64,000 bases of DNA from Tolypocladium sp. Sup5 PDA-1 (lineage: Eukaryota; Ascomycota; Sordariomycetes; Hypocreales; Ophiocordycipitaceae). The notes below the pieces were generated by a model that was not told the DNA's origin, did no database searches, and saw nothing but the letters and a program-made list of their open reading frames with translations. Position numbers and translations under genes: made by a program. Positions within the stretch are counted from its first letter, which is position 1. Each line of letters starts with the position of its first letter. The stretch covers positions 496,001 to 560,000 of the forward strand of contig JPHH03000017.1 in NCBI GenBank assembly GCA_000750105.3, read 5' to 3'. Positions 54,146 through 64,000 of the stretch are shown in pieces.

Positions 54146-55437
54146 CTATCGCACAAACTCCTTCAAGTCCTTGGCATCCTCAAACGTCACCTTGCCGTCT
54201 CTCCTCACCGACGCCACGTGCACTGCACTAGGGGTTTGCTCGACGGTCGTCGCAGCGCCCTCCGTGCCCCCTTGCCCCCTCTCCTGGCCAGGCGCCTCCA
54301 GGGCCTTGGGCAGGGCGCCGGCCGGCGAGTCCGCAATCTCATTGACCTGCTCGCTGGACAGCGCATCCGCAATGCGCACGCCGCGACTCGACATGAGGAT
54401 CGTGGCCGGGCCCTTGAACTGCAGAAACAGGCGGTCGCCCCAGATTGTGCGCCGCGTCATGGTCCTCAGGCCGAAGAGCGTGCGGGCCAGGAACTTGTAC
54501 GTGTCCGTCTTGCGCATGTTCTTCATGAACTCGGTGTCGGGGATCCAGGACGTCAGCGACGGCACCTGGAGCCGGAGGCTAGAGCTCTTGAAGCGGAACG
54601 GCTGCGGCGGGGTTCTCGACACAGAGTAGGCCACGACGCTCCCGGGATGGGCGACGAATTCCTCGCCCTCTGACAGCGTGAGCTGGTATATCTGGCCCGG
54701 CGCAGACAGGGCCGCCAGCCCACGGCCAGTCAAATGCGTGCTGCCCCAGTGCGCCAGCGACAGGCTCCTCTGGATGCGCGACGACAGCGATAGTGTGTGT
54801 CCCGTCCAGGCCAGCAGCGCGTTGCGTTGCGCGACCATCCAGTCCGTCGTCCCGTCGAGATGTAGAACCGTAAAGGTTGTCGTCGGCGACTTGGTCGAGA
54901 TGAGGGCCGTAATCGGCGTCGTAGCGGATATTCGCTGGTATAGGAAGGGAACGCCGAAGAGTGCTCGTGTCAGCGGGTTCAGCAACGACAATGTCGATTG
55001 CGCCTGCGATCCGGATCTGTCAGCTCGTTTCCCCCTCCGTGAAGCTCTCCTCCTAGATTGTCTGCCTTACATTGTCCGGCTTTCCCGCCACGGCAACGAG
55101 CGTACCCCTCCGCGTGTAGAGCTTCTGAGACGCTGAGAGCGTGACGGAGAGGAGCGAGTACGGCGAGCCGAGGACTTCGAACCGGGCATCTGCGCACATA
55201 AAACTGTCAGCCGCGGGCGTCTCCATGCGCATCTCCTCGCGGGCGTAGTTCATCCATACCAGCCATGTCCCTCGTCGTCTCAATGGGAGCTCCAAAGGCA
55301 TCCCCGCCAACCCGGGGGGCGTCGGTGCTGGGCGCGGCGCTGATCTGGATGGCTCTGCATTGCCGACAGACGTACGACGCCGGCTGCTGGAGCCGCAGGC
55401 GCCGGGCGGTCCTCAGCAGTGGCGACGGGCCTCGCAT
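54146..55437 (-). CDS. aim24: AIM24-family mitochondrial protein
   Basis: Inner-membrane protein needed in yeast to keep the MICOS complex and cristae stable. Exons 55437-55260, 55189-55071 and 55003-54146 give 384 residues. The start (MRGPSPLLRTARRLRLQQ) is a good import sequence with Arg and no acids. The AIM24 domain runs from DARFEVLGSPYSLLSVTLSASQKLYTRRG, through STLSLLNPLTRALFGVPFLYQ, to PITALISTKSPTTTF and DWMVAQRNALLAWTGHTLSL, then AHWGSTHLTGRGLAAL and SGFR-like PPQPFRFKSSSLRLQVP. The C-terminus carries a short Gly/Thr-rich tail. It is divergent from the kinesin gene, with 397 bp between the starts. Confidence 0.92.
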
Positions 55438-55834
55438 CGTGCTGCTTCTGCTACTGAATCTGAGCCCTCGCGAGCTTGCTCTTGTCGTGCGGCCGTTTTC
55501 GAGGCGGGCGGCAGGCTGACGTCGTGGAATCGGCCAAGGAAGTGCGCCAGGCTCGGCTCGCTGGCGGCTTTTTCCGGCCCGTTGCGAGGCCGTTGCTGGG
55601 ACAACGGCGCCAAGCTCGCTCGCTTGCTGGGCTCCCGGACCAACCATCCACGATCCGCGACCCTTGCAGGGTTATACGGTTGAACCTGCTATTACCTGCC
55701 GAGCACAGATGCATCGATATTAGCAGCATCATTCATTTTCGACGTCGGAGGATTTGCGTGTAGGCGGTGCATTGACCGTTTCTTTTGTCGTTGCGTCGCG
55801 TCGTTCGTTGGATTCCTTTCAATTGAGTTTCGCC
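55438..55834. promoter_or_regulatory. Divergent promoter of aim24 and the chromokinesin
   Basis: A 397-bp gap between two divergent starts, so it holds both promoters. No strong recognisable element was found. Confidence 0.45.
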
Positions 55835-58041
55835 ATGTCGGTCCGCGTCGTCGCCAGGATCCGCCCGCTTCTGGAAAAGGAGCTCGACAAGGACATCATC
55901 GTCCGCCCCGACAGCGCGGAGCCGGGCAAGCCCAACACCATTGTCAAGATCCCGAACCCCAAGAATGAGGCCGAGGAGTTCTCGTTTGCCTTCAATGGCG
56001 TGTACGAGCGGTCGACGTCGCAGGAGACGTTGTTTACTTCCGAAGGTGCGCATTTGCTCGACCGCGACGACGCGTCTGGCAACGCCGCGCCAATTGCTAA
56101 CATCACGCAGTGCAACCGCACCTCAAGTCGCTGTTCCAGGGGTACGATGTCACCATCTTCGCGTACGGCGTCACCGGTACGGGCAAGACGCACACGATGC
56201 GGGGAGGGCTCAAGCTCGCTGACCGAGGGGTGATTCCCCGGCTGCTGAGCGGCGTCTTCCGCAGGGGCAAGAAGATTACAAAGGACACGGAAGGCAACAC
56301 GACTGTGCGAGTCACCCTGTCATACTATGAAATCTACAACGACAAGGTCTTTGACCTCCTGGAGCCCATCGAGAAGCGAACGCCATCTGGTCTGCCGCTC
56401 CGAGCCGAGGCCAATGGCAGGACGGTCGTCTGCGGCTTGTCAGAACGCGCGTGCGAGGATCTCAAGGACTTTGAAAAGATGTACATCGAGGCAAACAACA
56501 ACCGTATCACGGCTGCCACCAAGCTCAACGCTCACAGCAGCCGCAGTCACGCGATTCTACGCGTCAAGCTGACGCAGACAACGGGCGACACGATTCGGGA
56601 GAGCACAGCTTCCGCCATTGACCTTGCCGGCTCCGAAGACAATCGGCGGACGGACAATGGCAAGGAGCGACTGGTGGAGTCGGCGGCCATCAACAAGAGC
56701 CTGTTTGTCCTCAGCCAGTGCATCGACGCCATCTCTCGGGGAGACAAGCGGATACCGTACCGCGAATCGAAGATGACGCGCATCCTGTCGCTGGGCCAGA
56801 ACAACGGCATCACGGTCATGATTCTGAACCTGGCGCCGCTGCGGAGCTACCACCTGGATACCCTCAGCAGCTTAAACGTCAGCTCCCGGGCAAAGCGAAT
56901 CGAGGTCCGCGAGATTGAGAACGAGGTCGTCTTCAAGCAAGTCCCTAGGACGAACTCTGCGTCCGGAGCCGGCGTCGCGCGACAGCCGTTGCGGCCGCTG
57001 GCTAATGCACACAACGTCCACAACGGCAACATTGCTGCCAAGGCCGCCGACGCGAACAAGCCGGTCAAAGCCTTCAGCGTGTACACAGACAAGGCGAAAC
57101 CGTCGGCCATAGCACGTCCTACGGTCAGCGCGAGTCTCGTTCCACGCCGAAGCTCCCATAAGCGCCCCTCTGAGCACGAAGTCATCCCGAGACCGACCAA
57201 AGTTGCACGACCCGCCGAGGAAGAGTCCGCCACGGTGTCGGCAGCCCAGATCGAGGCCATGGTCGAGAAGAAGGTCAGTGAGATCTTGGCAGCGAGGACC
57301 GCGGCCGAAAAGGCGGCTGCTCCACCGCAGGTGTCGGTCCAACCCGACCTCAGCGATGCCGTACAAAGACGCCTTGAGGCACTAGAGCGACGGATCGACA
57401 ACGAGGACTGGCGAGAAGACTCCAAGTCGGACGGGCTCAGGTACCTGCTGGCGGCCAGGCAGCACAAGGAGAGAGGTGACGACGTCGCCGCACTCAAGGC
57501 GTACGAGATGGCGCTGCCGTTCTTCCCAGGCCAGGCCAAGTTGTTGGGCAAGATTGAGCGTCTGCGATCACGCTTGGGTGTTTCAGGAGGCGTTCGTGCA
57601 GAGTACCAAAGCCCACCAAAGTCGGAAAGGAAGAGGAGGCGACGAGTCATCGTCGACGAGGATTGCGATTACCATGATGCTGCCGAGGCAGACGTGGAGG
57701 AGGAACCATTCACCGATGCCGTCAAGGGCAGGTCCAGGAAGGCCAAGGCCAAGCCCACCACCACCAAGCTGGTGATCCCAGCCGACGATGCCGCACCCCG
57801 TCCAGCGTCCCCGCGCACAAGACAGCTCCTCGACGTCGTCAACACGCGAGATCTGTCGCAGATCCGCGGCCTGATAGGCTTCGGGCCGAAGAGAGCACGT
57901 GACCTGGTCGACTACCTGGAGCTGGCGGCGACAGAGACCGACGACGGCGGACGCATTGACAGTCTCGCGCAGCTGCGGGCTCTGCCTGGCATGGGCGGGC
58001 GAACAGTAGAGCGGGCGTACGAGGGTCTGCTGGCGGCGTAG
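55835..58041 (+). CDS. Kinesin-10-like chromokinesin with HhH tail
   Basis: Plus-end type motor of the Kid/KIF22 (kinesin-10) class. Exon 1 is 55835-56045 and exon 2 is 56111-58041, giving 713 residues. The motor domain occupies about residues 1-370. Its P-loop is GVTGTGKT (90-97), a variant of the usual GQTGSGKT; NAHSSRSH (switch I) and DLAGSE (switch II) are intact. A neck region reads NVSSRAKRIEVREIENEVVF. A basic linker with RKRRRR and a predicted coiled coil follow. The tail has a double helix-hairpin-helix (LIGFGPKRARDLVDYL and LRALPGMGGRTVERAY), the DNA-binding feature of KIF22. Animal KIF22 pushes chromosome arms outward. Budding yeast has no such protein, so its presence here is notable. 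Confidence 0.9.
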
Positions 58042-59245
58042 AGTTTCAGAAGTGACAGGATGCATGCATACCTTGTTGATGGAGGCAAGGCCACGGCGCA
58101 AGGGCGTTGGGGAGTTGCTGGCTGGGCGAGAGCGCACCTCAGGATGGCGATGCGCACATGTTTTTGCTTTGTTGGATTTATTGTTCTTGGATGAGTACCC
58201 CTTTGCACAATGTACACTCTGGATTTGATGCTCGTCTTTTCTCTGTTTGTGAATATCTTACCTGGATTGCGTGCCCTTAGGCAGCATGTTTGTGGGTAAT
58301 CCCTAGAGCTGCTGTTTACATGCATTCCGTTGAGTCGCTGGCTTGCCAGGCAAGCGTTTCGAAGTCCGCGCAATATAACATCTGAGATTATGTTAGTAGG
58401 TGGAAAGTGCGAGCGCATTGTCGGGGTTCTATTATTAGCACGCAACATGTCAGTGTTCCTCTAGCTTACCATCTCGACAACCGCAACATCCCTGATGGCC
58501 TCCGATCAGAAAACCCTCCGAGTAGATCATGTCCACTCATTCCGAGGATCGCGTCCCGGCAACTGCCAGGATGATTGATGCCGTCTCGTGAAGCCGTCCC
58601 CCACGGCGGCCGTTGCAGATCTCAAACGTCGCAGGTCGCACTTCTGGCGCTTCCCGTCCACTCGTCGTCGCATGAACTGCCCCCTCCAGGTGTCACAAAG
58701 CTACTGACGCCTCAGCCCCCAACGGCCCGGGTGAGACGGAACCAATAGGGCCATTGCCACTCTATTGCGAGACATTGCACTTGCGTGTTGCTTCAACGTG
58801 CGGTCCTATCGTTTGATACCGTCGGGAATGACCATGATGTTGTGAAGAGCGAGGGCAATTCTGTCATCGTCTATTGCGTCTATGTACAGTATGGTATGTA
58901 TTGCCCAGAGCGACATCCTCCGGTCCAGCCCTGGCCGGAACTGCGTGTGAAATCGCAGCCAGTCTCGTCCCAGTGTCCAATGAATTATCCGTTGCCCGTC
59001 CAATGTCCAGAGCGAGGATAGGCTATGCCATGTGGCCGAGAGAAGCCAAAAAAGAATAATTGATGAGAGGCTCAAAATGTAGCGTTCGTGAGAGAATGAA
59101 GCGCGCGCATCCATTATGCGCAGTGGAATAAGTCATGACCTGAACCCCTCCTTTTTCGTCGCGGGCAAGCCCTGCCCGCCGAAGCAGCCATCGTACAACC
59201 GACCCTTCGTCGATGATGTCGAGCACGCCTGTGTAGTAACGCCTC
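58042..59245. other. Intergenic region downstream of the chromokinesin
   Basis: About 1.2 kb with no recognised gene between two convergent genes. Short open frames show no motif. Confidence 0.5.
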
Positions 59246-59629
59246 TCATCTGATCATGCTGGTTCGCCGCTCGACGACCTGTGGTCTGTCCTTGCCGAAG
59301 CTACCGCCAAAGCCGGGCATTGAGCTGAACCGGTTTAGCCGCTTGCGCTCCGGCAGCGTGGGGATCTCGGTGGTGGTGGAAGCCATGTGGGCTGTGTGCT
59401 TCGCGGCGGCAACTGCCACAGCCTTTTCGCCGTGGAGAGCGTCGATTCGGGATGCGCTCGAGTCTGTGGAGGAGCCGGTGCTGTTGGGGGTCTGATAGAT
59501 GTACTCGCCGTCGACGTAGATGGCATTGGACACAAAGGTGGAGCGACGATTGCGGCGCCGCGTGTAGCGCTGCTCAAGCCGGAAGAGCTCCAGCTTGGCC
59601 TGGATGCGGTCGATGAGACTCTGGCCCAT
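59246..59629 (-). CDS. Small protein of unknown function
   Basis: A single-exon frame of 127 residues from ATG 59627-59629. It begins MGQSLIDRIQAKLELFRLEQRYTRRRNRRS, a strongly amphipathic, Arg-rich helix, then FVSNAIYVDGEYIYQTPN, then a Ser/Thr-rich disordered half ending in RKRLNRFSSMPGFGGSFGKDRPQVVERR. I think similar small proteins occur in related fungi, but I cannot name a function. The basic helix could bind membrane lipids or RNA. The 5' flank (59700-60120) is strongly pyrimidine-rich on the coding strand, like promoters of well-expressed fungal genes, which supports a real gene. Confidence 0.6.
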   Translation of the reverse strand: MGQSLIDRIQAKLELFRLEQRYTRRRNRRSTFVSNAIYVDGEYIYQTPNSTGSSTDSSASRIDALHGEKAVAVAAAKHTAHMASTTTEIPTLPERKRLNRFSSMPGFGGSFGKDRPQVVERRTSMIR

Positions 59630-62600
59630 GGCTGCGGCAGAGGAACGTTGGTAGTCGAGACACGGCGGAGGAGGTAGGTGTCCAACCAAGGTACGGACTG
59701 CTAGTCGCCCTCAAGAAGAGACGCACGCGGGTGTAACAGAGTCGATGTCTCGCAGTTCGAGGTCCGTAGGTGATTGAAGCTGCGCCGAATGTCAAGTATC
59801 GTGCGCCTGGGTGTCGTCGAGGGGCTGTTTGCTGTTTGCTGGTTGATTGCTTGCCTGCTCTGGAACCGTGGGCTCCTGAGTGACCTGTTCGGGTGTGCAG
59901 CTCGCGATTAAAGGAGAGTATCGGCACGAGAGAGGGAATCGCCCGGAGCTCCGTCTCGACACCGGCAAAGATCTTGGAGAAAGAGAAAAAGAGCGACGAA
60001 GAGCGAGCTGCAGAGGTCTGGCGAGCGGTGATAAAGGAGGGGGGAGAAGCACGGAAGAAGAGGAGAAGGAATGGACTGGGTTGGGATGGATGGGTTGGGA
60101 TGGATGGGTTGATTGATTGATGGTTGCGGCGGCAGGGACAGGGGAGGTGACCAGGACGCACCGCTGCCACCCACCCACTGCTGCTCGTGGCTGATAAGAT
60201 CGTGGCGGGGAGTGACGGGGGAGGTACCCGACAACGCCCTGGGGCCGTCGGGGCTTCCCGCTATGGGTAGGTATCCAGGCTGTCTCTCCTAGCCAGGCAC
60301 TAACAGCCAGGGGAGCCGCTGGGCGGTTTCGAGTAAGCCCATCAAAAACGACGAGAGAATCCCACAGCGATGGCGGACCTTGGAGGTGGTCTAGTCGAGC
60401 GCTAACCGTCTCCAAGAATACGCGGCCTCGCAGGTTCCTGGTTATACCATGCATCGGCCTGCATTGGCGCTCGAGCCTGGGGGGTGGTGGTGGTCGCCGT
60501 GGACGGACGGGCAGGATGATTCAGATGCATGCAGACAGAGCCTATGCCGCTGACGAACAATCGACAGCAAATTGAAGATGGCATGCGGTCCGTCTGTGCG
60601 CTGCGACAGTGTCGTAGCTTTGGCCTCCCCAGATTACAATTTCACGCGGGTGATGCTGGCTGCAGGGGGGAGCCCGGCGCGCAGCACCCGAATGTGAGGT
60701 GTCGCTGGGGGGCGCCAACGGTTAAACACAATGGCGAACAGCGCAGCTTGGACCGACGCAGGGGCTGCAGCAGTGCAGACGGCGCAGAGTGGGAACGGAC
60801 TTGCTGCAGTGGGCAGGTCCAAAGCCACTGGACGCGATGCAGGACCACTTGGTGGTGGTGGTGGTGGTGACATGGTGGTAATGAGCGACACACGTCCAAA
60901 ATTTCATCTCATTTCATCCTGGGCGCCCAGCAAAGACATGTTCAGAGCCAATGGAGCAGCGCCGATCAGGGTCTGATGCTGCCGTCACGCATCTTCCATC
61001 GTCGGATCCGAGCCGTGGCAGCAAACTTGCATCGCGGCTGGCGGCCAGCAAGCGACCAGTTTGCCGGGCTGCAAGATACGAAGTCGTTTGTTAGTGGCCG
61101 TCGGCTCGCAAACGACGGCGCCACCCCCTGCATTGCGGGTTCTTGCACTCCAGCTGTCCCGCCACTCGCGATTGCAGCCTCCAATGGCACCAGCGAGCCA
61201 ACGGGCGCACCTGCAGAGCCTAGCAGAGCGCGTTTTCCGTCGAGGTTCTATGGACAAGGATGTCGAATTCCTGAGTGGAGATGCACGTGGAGGCTGGGCA
61301 ATAGCCTGGAGAGCTGGGATCTCGATCATCAGATGGCAGGGGATTCCATGCTTTTGCCTTGACTCCTCATCGGGCTGAACATGATCTCCATGATTCCACG
61401 GCGCCGGCAACACCACGACGAATTGGCACAAATGGATGTCTTGCGTCGGCAATGAATTCGCATCCCAAGGTCAGGTCATCTCGCTTTGTCCACGGTACCT
61501 GCCCATGGGTGAATAGAGCCTCGGTCCTCGATTCAGACCCAAGACTGAACAAATTCGAGCATCCAGAGCAACGACGATAGCCTCCTTCCCGTGTCCAAGA
61601 CTGGCAGAAGTCGTTTTGCCTGCATATCTCTCTCGCGCTCGGCGCCGTAGCGATCTGCCTTGGAGGAAGCAAACTGCCAGGCGTGACTCCGTGTAGCTTG
61701 CCGTGCCTGCCTGTGTCTCGTTCCTCGAGTCCAGCGTCCTCGGTGGCAGACCAGGCTCGAGTCGTGACCGTTGCACTGCATCTCCCCGCACTTCTGCTGT
61801 AAGAGGGTGGTTCGTTTCGTGCTGTACGATGAACGATGCGAACCCGTTTCGCAGTCGGCTCGAGCTGCTTCGTTGAATCTCGTCGATGGTGGAGCACCTC
61901 AAGAGGTAGGTACGTATTAGTAGCTTGGGTCTTGCCCATGCGTCACATGCAACCACCCTGAAGCCCTCCTTCCGTCTGGCATCTCAAGATTCGCCAAGCG
62001 GGAGCAGCACCATGCATGGCACCAAAGGGCATCGACTCACTCAGGCAAGAGACGGGCGCTGATAGGGTCCCTTTTCTTGTCTTCCTTTACTGCTGCTCGA
62101 GAGACGATGCAATTCTTCTTGTCTATTGATACAGGTATCCCTGCCTGTCTGAGGCCGTCCTACCTTTGATCAACCACCGCTGGGCCTTGCGTCACGTATC
62201 TCATCTGTTTCCTTTAACCCTTCCGTCGGTTGCATATTCGATGATACTCTGGCATCGGTACAGGGAGTGGGGAGATAGCAACAAGACAGCCCACTTCCTT
62301 CACTGCAGAGAAGCTGTCGATGCCAGCGCCGACATGAGATGGATCTATCCCGACTATGGAGCGTTGTCCACTTGGTGTTTGGCGCCGTTCTCGCCACAGC
62401 CAAACACCAGGCGCATCATGGGGTGCCAAATCGTCTCGAGCCCGACGCAACAGGTGACGGTGTCGCTCAAAAGTACATCATCGAGGTCAAAAATGTTGGG
62501 CTGTTCTGTCAACCACAAGACTAGGGCCAGCTACCGTGCTCCTCAGGGCTTTACTGCCCTGATGCTGATGACACCTTTATATAGGCTCATTAGGGTAGCC

Positions 62601-63465
62601 CCAGAAGCAGAGCTTTGGCCTACCAAGTATTTTCGGATGCAAGGCTAACATTGCTTCAATTCTTGCGTCTAAAGCTAACAAATGGTATGAAGAACGAGGG
62701 AACAACCGAGGAAGTTATTATACAAGCTTTTGCGACGCCTAAGGTGCCGGGGTAGAACTTCCCCTGTGTTTTAACCGTCTGCTTCCGACTGACTTCCGCG
62801 CAGGCCGATGTCATAACCTCGAGTGTCAATTTAGAGAATGGTTTCGCCGATGGCGCTTGGGCCGTCGTGGCCAGCCGGATCGTGGAAAGGGGGATAGTTG
62901 TGGCCATGTCGGCTAGAAACGAAGGAATGGGCGGCCCATGATGAGCTGCTGATTTTGTCGTCTATCGGCATGCGCTTTGCTGCATTGAGAACGTATGGAA
63001 ACCCCCATGAGTCAGACCACTGGGGCATTATGGAGGTCCCCAGCATTCAGATTCGACCCTGCAACGGGACGAACGCGACTAAATTCCAAATGCGCAGGCG
63101 GCACTCAAGGAGGTGGAAGTGGGAAACCCCAAGTTGTTGCCAGATGCAGAGACCTTTGGTTACATGCTCTGATAGTGTGGCTGCGGCACAATATCTGCCA
63201 GTGAACAGCCCAGGGAGATGGAAGATCACATTCGTTACGCAATCAGTCTCTTGGTCTATGAATAGTTTTGATCAATAGACATTATACAAAGCAGCATCGG
63301 TCCACATCTATTGCCGCACCGTAGAGTATTGGTGTTGCAGTAAATCCTTCAGTTCTTGTAGCACTATTCCCCCCTCTTGCCCTCGTCATTTCAGGTCGGC
63401 TGTAGTTAAACCTCTGAATGGGTATCAATTGCATCTGTAAAGCATTCGTCCTCGTCGACGGCCCC
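59630..63465. other. 3.8-kb gene-poor block
   Basis: No convincing protein or RNA gene was found on either strand in this longest gap of the window. It contains a pyrimidine-rich tract (minus strand, 59930-60120), a 15-bp GGATGGATGGGTTGG-type repeat at about 60085-60120, and a GGT/GGTG run at 60850-60870. Stop-free frames at 60985-61452 and 61367-61939 overlap each other on opposite phases and carry no motif. The right part (62100-63400) is more AT-rich and could include old mobile-element debris, but no terminal repeats were found. Confidence 0.5.
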
Positions 63466-64000
63466 TTAGGCCCACTTGCCCAGCAGGCTCATCAGCGCCA
63501 GGCCCGCCACGAGGCCGGTTCCAGCGAGTCCGACGGTCAGCATGTCGGCCTCTGCCAGCTCAGCCTTGTGGCCGTGAGAGCCGATCATCCAGTCGGCGGC
63601 CCACATCTCGACGACTCCGACCCAGACGAGGATGCCGGCGGAGAGGGCGTCGAGGGTTCCGATGGCGATGAGGGTGGACTTGTCGTTGCCGTTGAACTTG
63701 TGCAGGACGCCGATGCCAATGGCCATGCCGATGGGGGTGACAAAGGCGAACAGGGCGGCGAGGCCGAGCTTCTTCTTCATGGACAGGCCGAAATGGGGAG
63801 CGGCGGTGGAGGTGATGCCGGCCGTCTCCTCGGTGGGGCTGTTGGCCGACTTGTCAGTGTCTTGGGCGGTGTCTCGGACGGGGCTGTTGTGCTGGACGAT
63901 TTCGGAGTGCTCGTGTGTGCCGATGGTTGCGATTCGGGTGCCGAGAGCGAGACCTTCGAAGATTTGGTGGAAGAGGATGACGACGAAGAGGGTGAGGAAG
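63466..64000 (-). CDS. ZIP-family zinc/iron transporter, C-terminal part (5' end outside window)
   Basis: The minus-strand frame enters at 64000 and stops at 63466, giving 178 residues. It opens in the ZIP metal-path helix: FLTLFVVILFHQIFEGLALGTRIA, with the conserved His and Glu of TM4 (HQ..EG), then a ~45-residue polar loop, then LGLAALFAFVTPIGMAIGIGV (TM5), LDALSAGILVWVGVVEMWAADW (TM6-TM7) and a last helix ending LMSLLGKWA. The loop lacks the long His-rich run of many zinc importers, though two histidines remain. ZIP proteins import zinc or iron into the cytosol; which metal cannot be told. The start and TM1-TM3 are outside the window. Confidence 0.9.
   Translation of the reverse strand, partial: FLTLFVVILFHQIFEGLALGTRIATIGTHEHSEIVQHNSPVRDTAQDTDKSANSPTEETAGITSTAAPHFGLSMKKKLGLAALFAFVTPIGMAIGIGVLHKFNGNDKSTLIAIGTLDALSAGILVWVGVVEMWAADWMIGSHGHKAELAEADMLTVGLAGTGLVAGLALMSLLGKWA

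Noticed and set aside
60985..61956. Overlapping minus-strand frames in the gene-poor block
   Set aside because: They overlap in different phases, lack motifs and have no splice signals that extend them into a longer protein.
62100..63400. Possible small inverted-repeat element
   Set aside because: I looked for matching ends and target duplications and saw none.

Overview
The window is nuclear DNA of a filamentous ascomycete, most likely a sordariomycete and plausibly Hypocreales. The evidence is a GC-rich sequence, genes split by many short introns (about 48-100 bp, GTRAGT-type donors, CTAAC branch points, YAG acceptors), intergenic gaps of 0.1-4 kb, and a gene set typical of these fungi (Ace2/Swi5-type zinc-finger factor, fungal Tsr4/PDCD2, phosphoketolase, Spt10-like acetyltransferase). 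The species cannot be fixed from this sequence. No rRNA, tRNA, CRISPR array or intact transposon was recognised. I joined exons by hand; in each joined model the exon lengths sum to a whole number of codons.

Layout. 1-2630: MFS sugar-type transporter (minus, 12 exons, 3' end outside). 4378-8686: Ski3. 8835-13000: two divergent pairs, RMI1/VPS51 and NIF3/BolA. 13311-19421: AP-1 beta-adaptin and DNA ligase I (both minus). 19748-24359: eIF3k, Tsr4/PDCD2 and CCT zeta. 24756-25332: a damaged-looking MYND-finger gene. 25522-27931: Ace2/Swi5-like regulator. 30097-34147: CBS-PB1 membrane protein and mitochondrial ribosomal protein uS2m. 34829-36574: Spt10-like acetyltransferase with an integrase-type zinc finger. 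36837-38717: CCT eta. 39232-41928: an unrecognised basic protein and a small ankyrin protein. 43910-46540: phosphoketolase. 47043-49101: F-box-like fungal protein. 49356-52398: a GNAT missing its core motif and an MFS monocarboxylate-type transporter. 54146-58041: AIM24, divergent from a chromokinesin with a DNA-binding tail. 59246-59629: a small conserved-looking protein. 59630-63465: a 3.8 kb gene-poor block. 63466-64000: C-terminal part of a ZIP metal transporter whose 5' end is outside.

Most genes are housekeeping: protein folding (two CCT subunits 12 kb apart), membrane traffic (AP-1, GARP), genome maintenance (RMI1, ligase I, chromokinesin), RNA decay and translation (Ski3, eIF3k, Tsr4, uS2m). 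The accessory part lies mainly at 40-54 kb and 58-63 kb, where gaps are long and some genes look degenerate. I found no gene cluster that forms an obviously new system. The items most worth a second look are the Spt10-type acetyltransferase/integrase-finger fusion, the MYND gene with a lost zinc ligand and a frame break, the GNAT lacking its acetyl-CoA loop, the telomere-type repeat inside a phosphoketolase intron, stop-free multiple-of-three introns in DNA ligase I and in the F-box-like gene, GC-AG introns, and a recurring palindromic intergenic motif.
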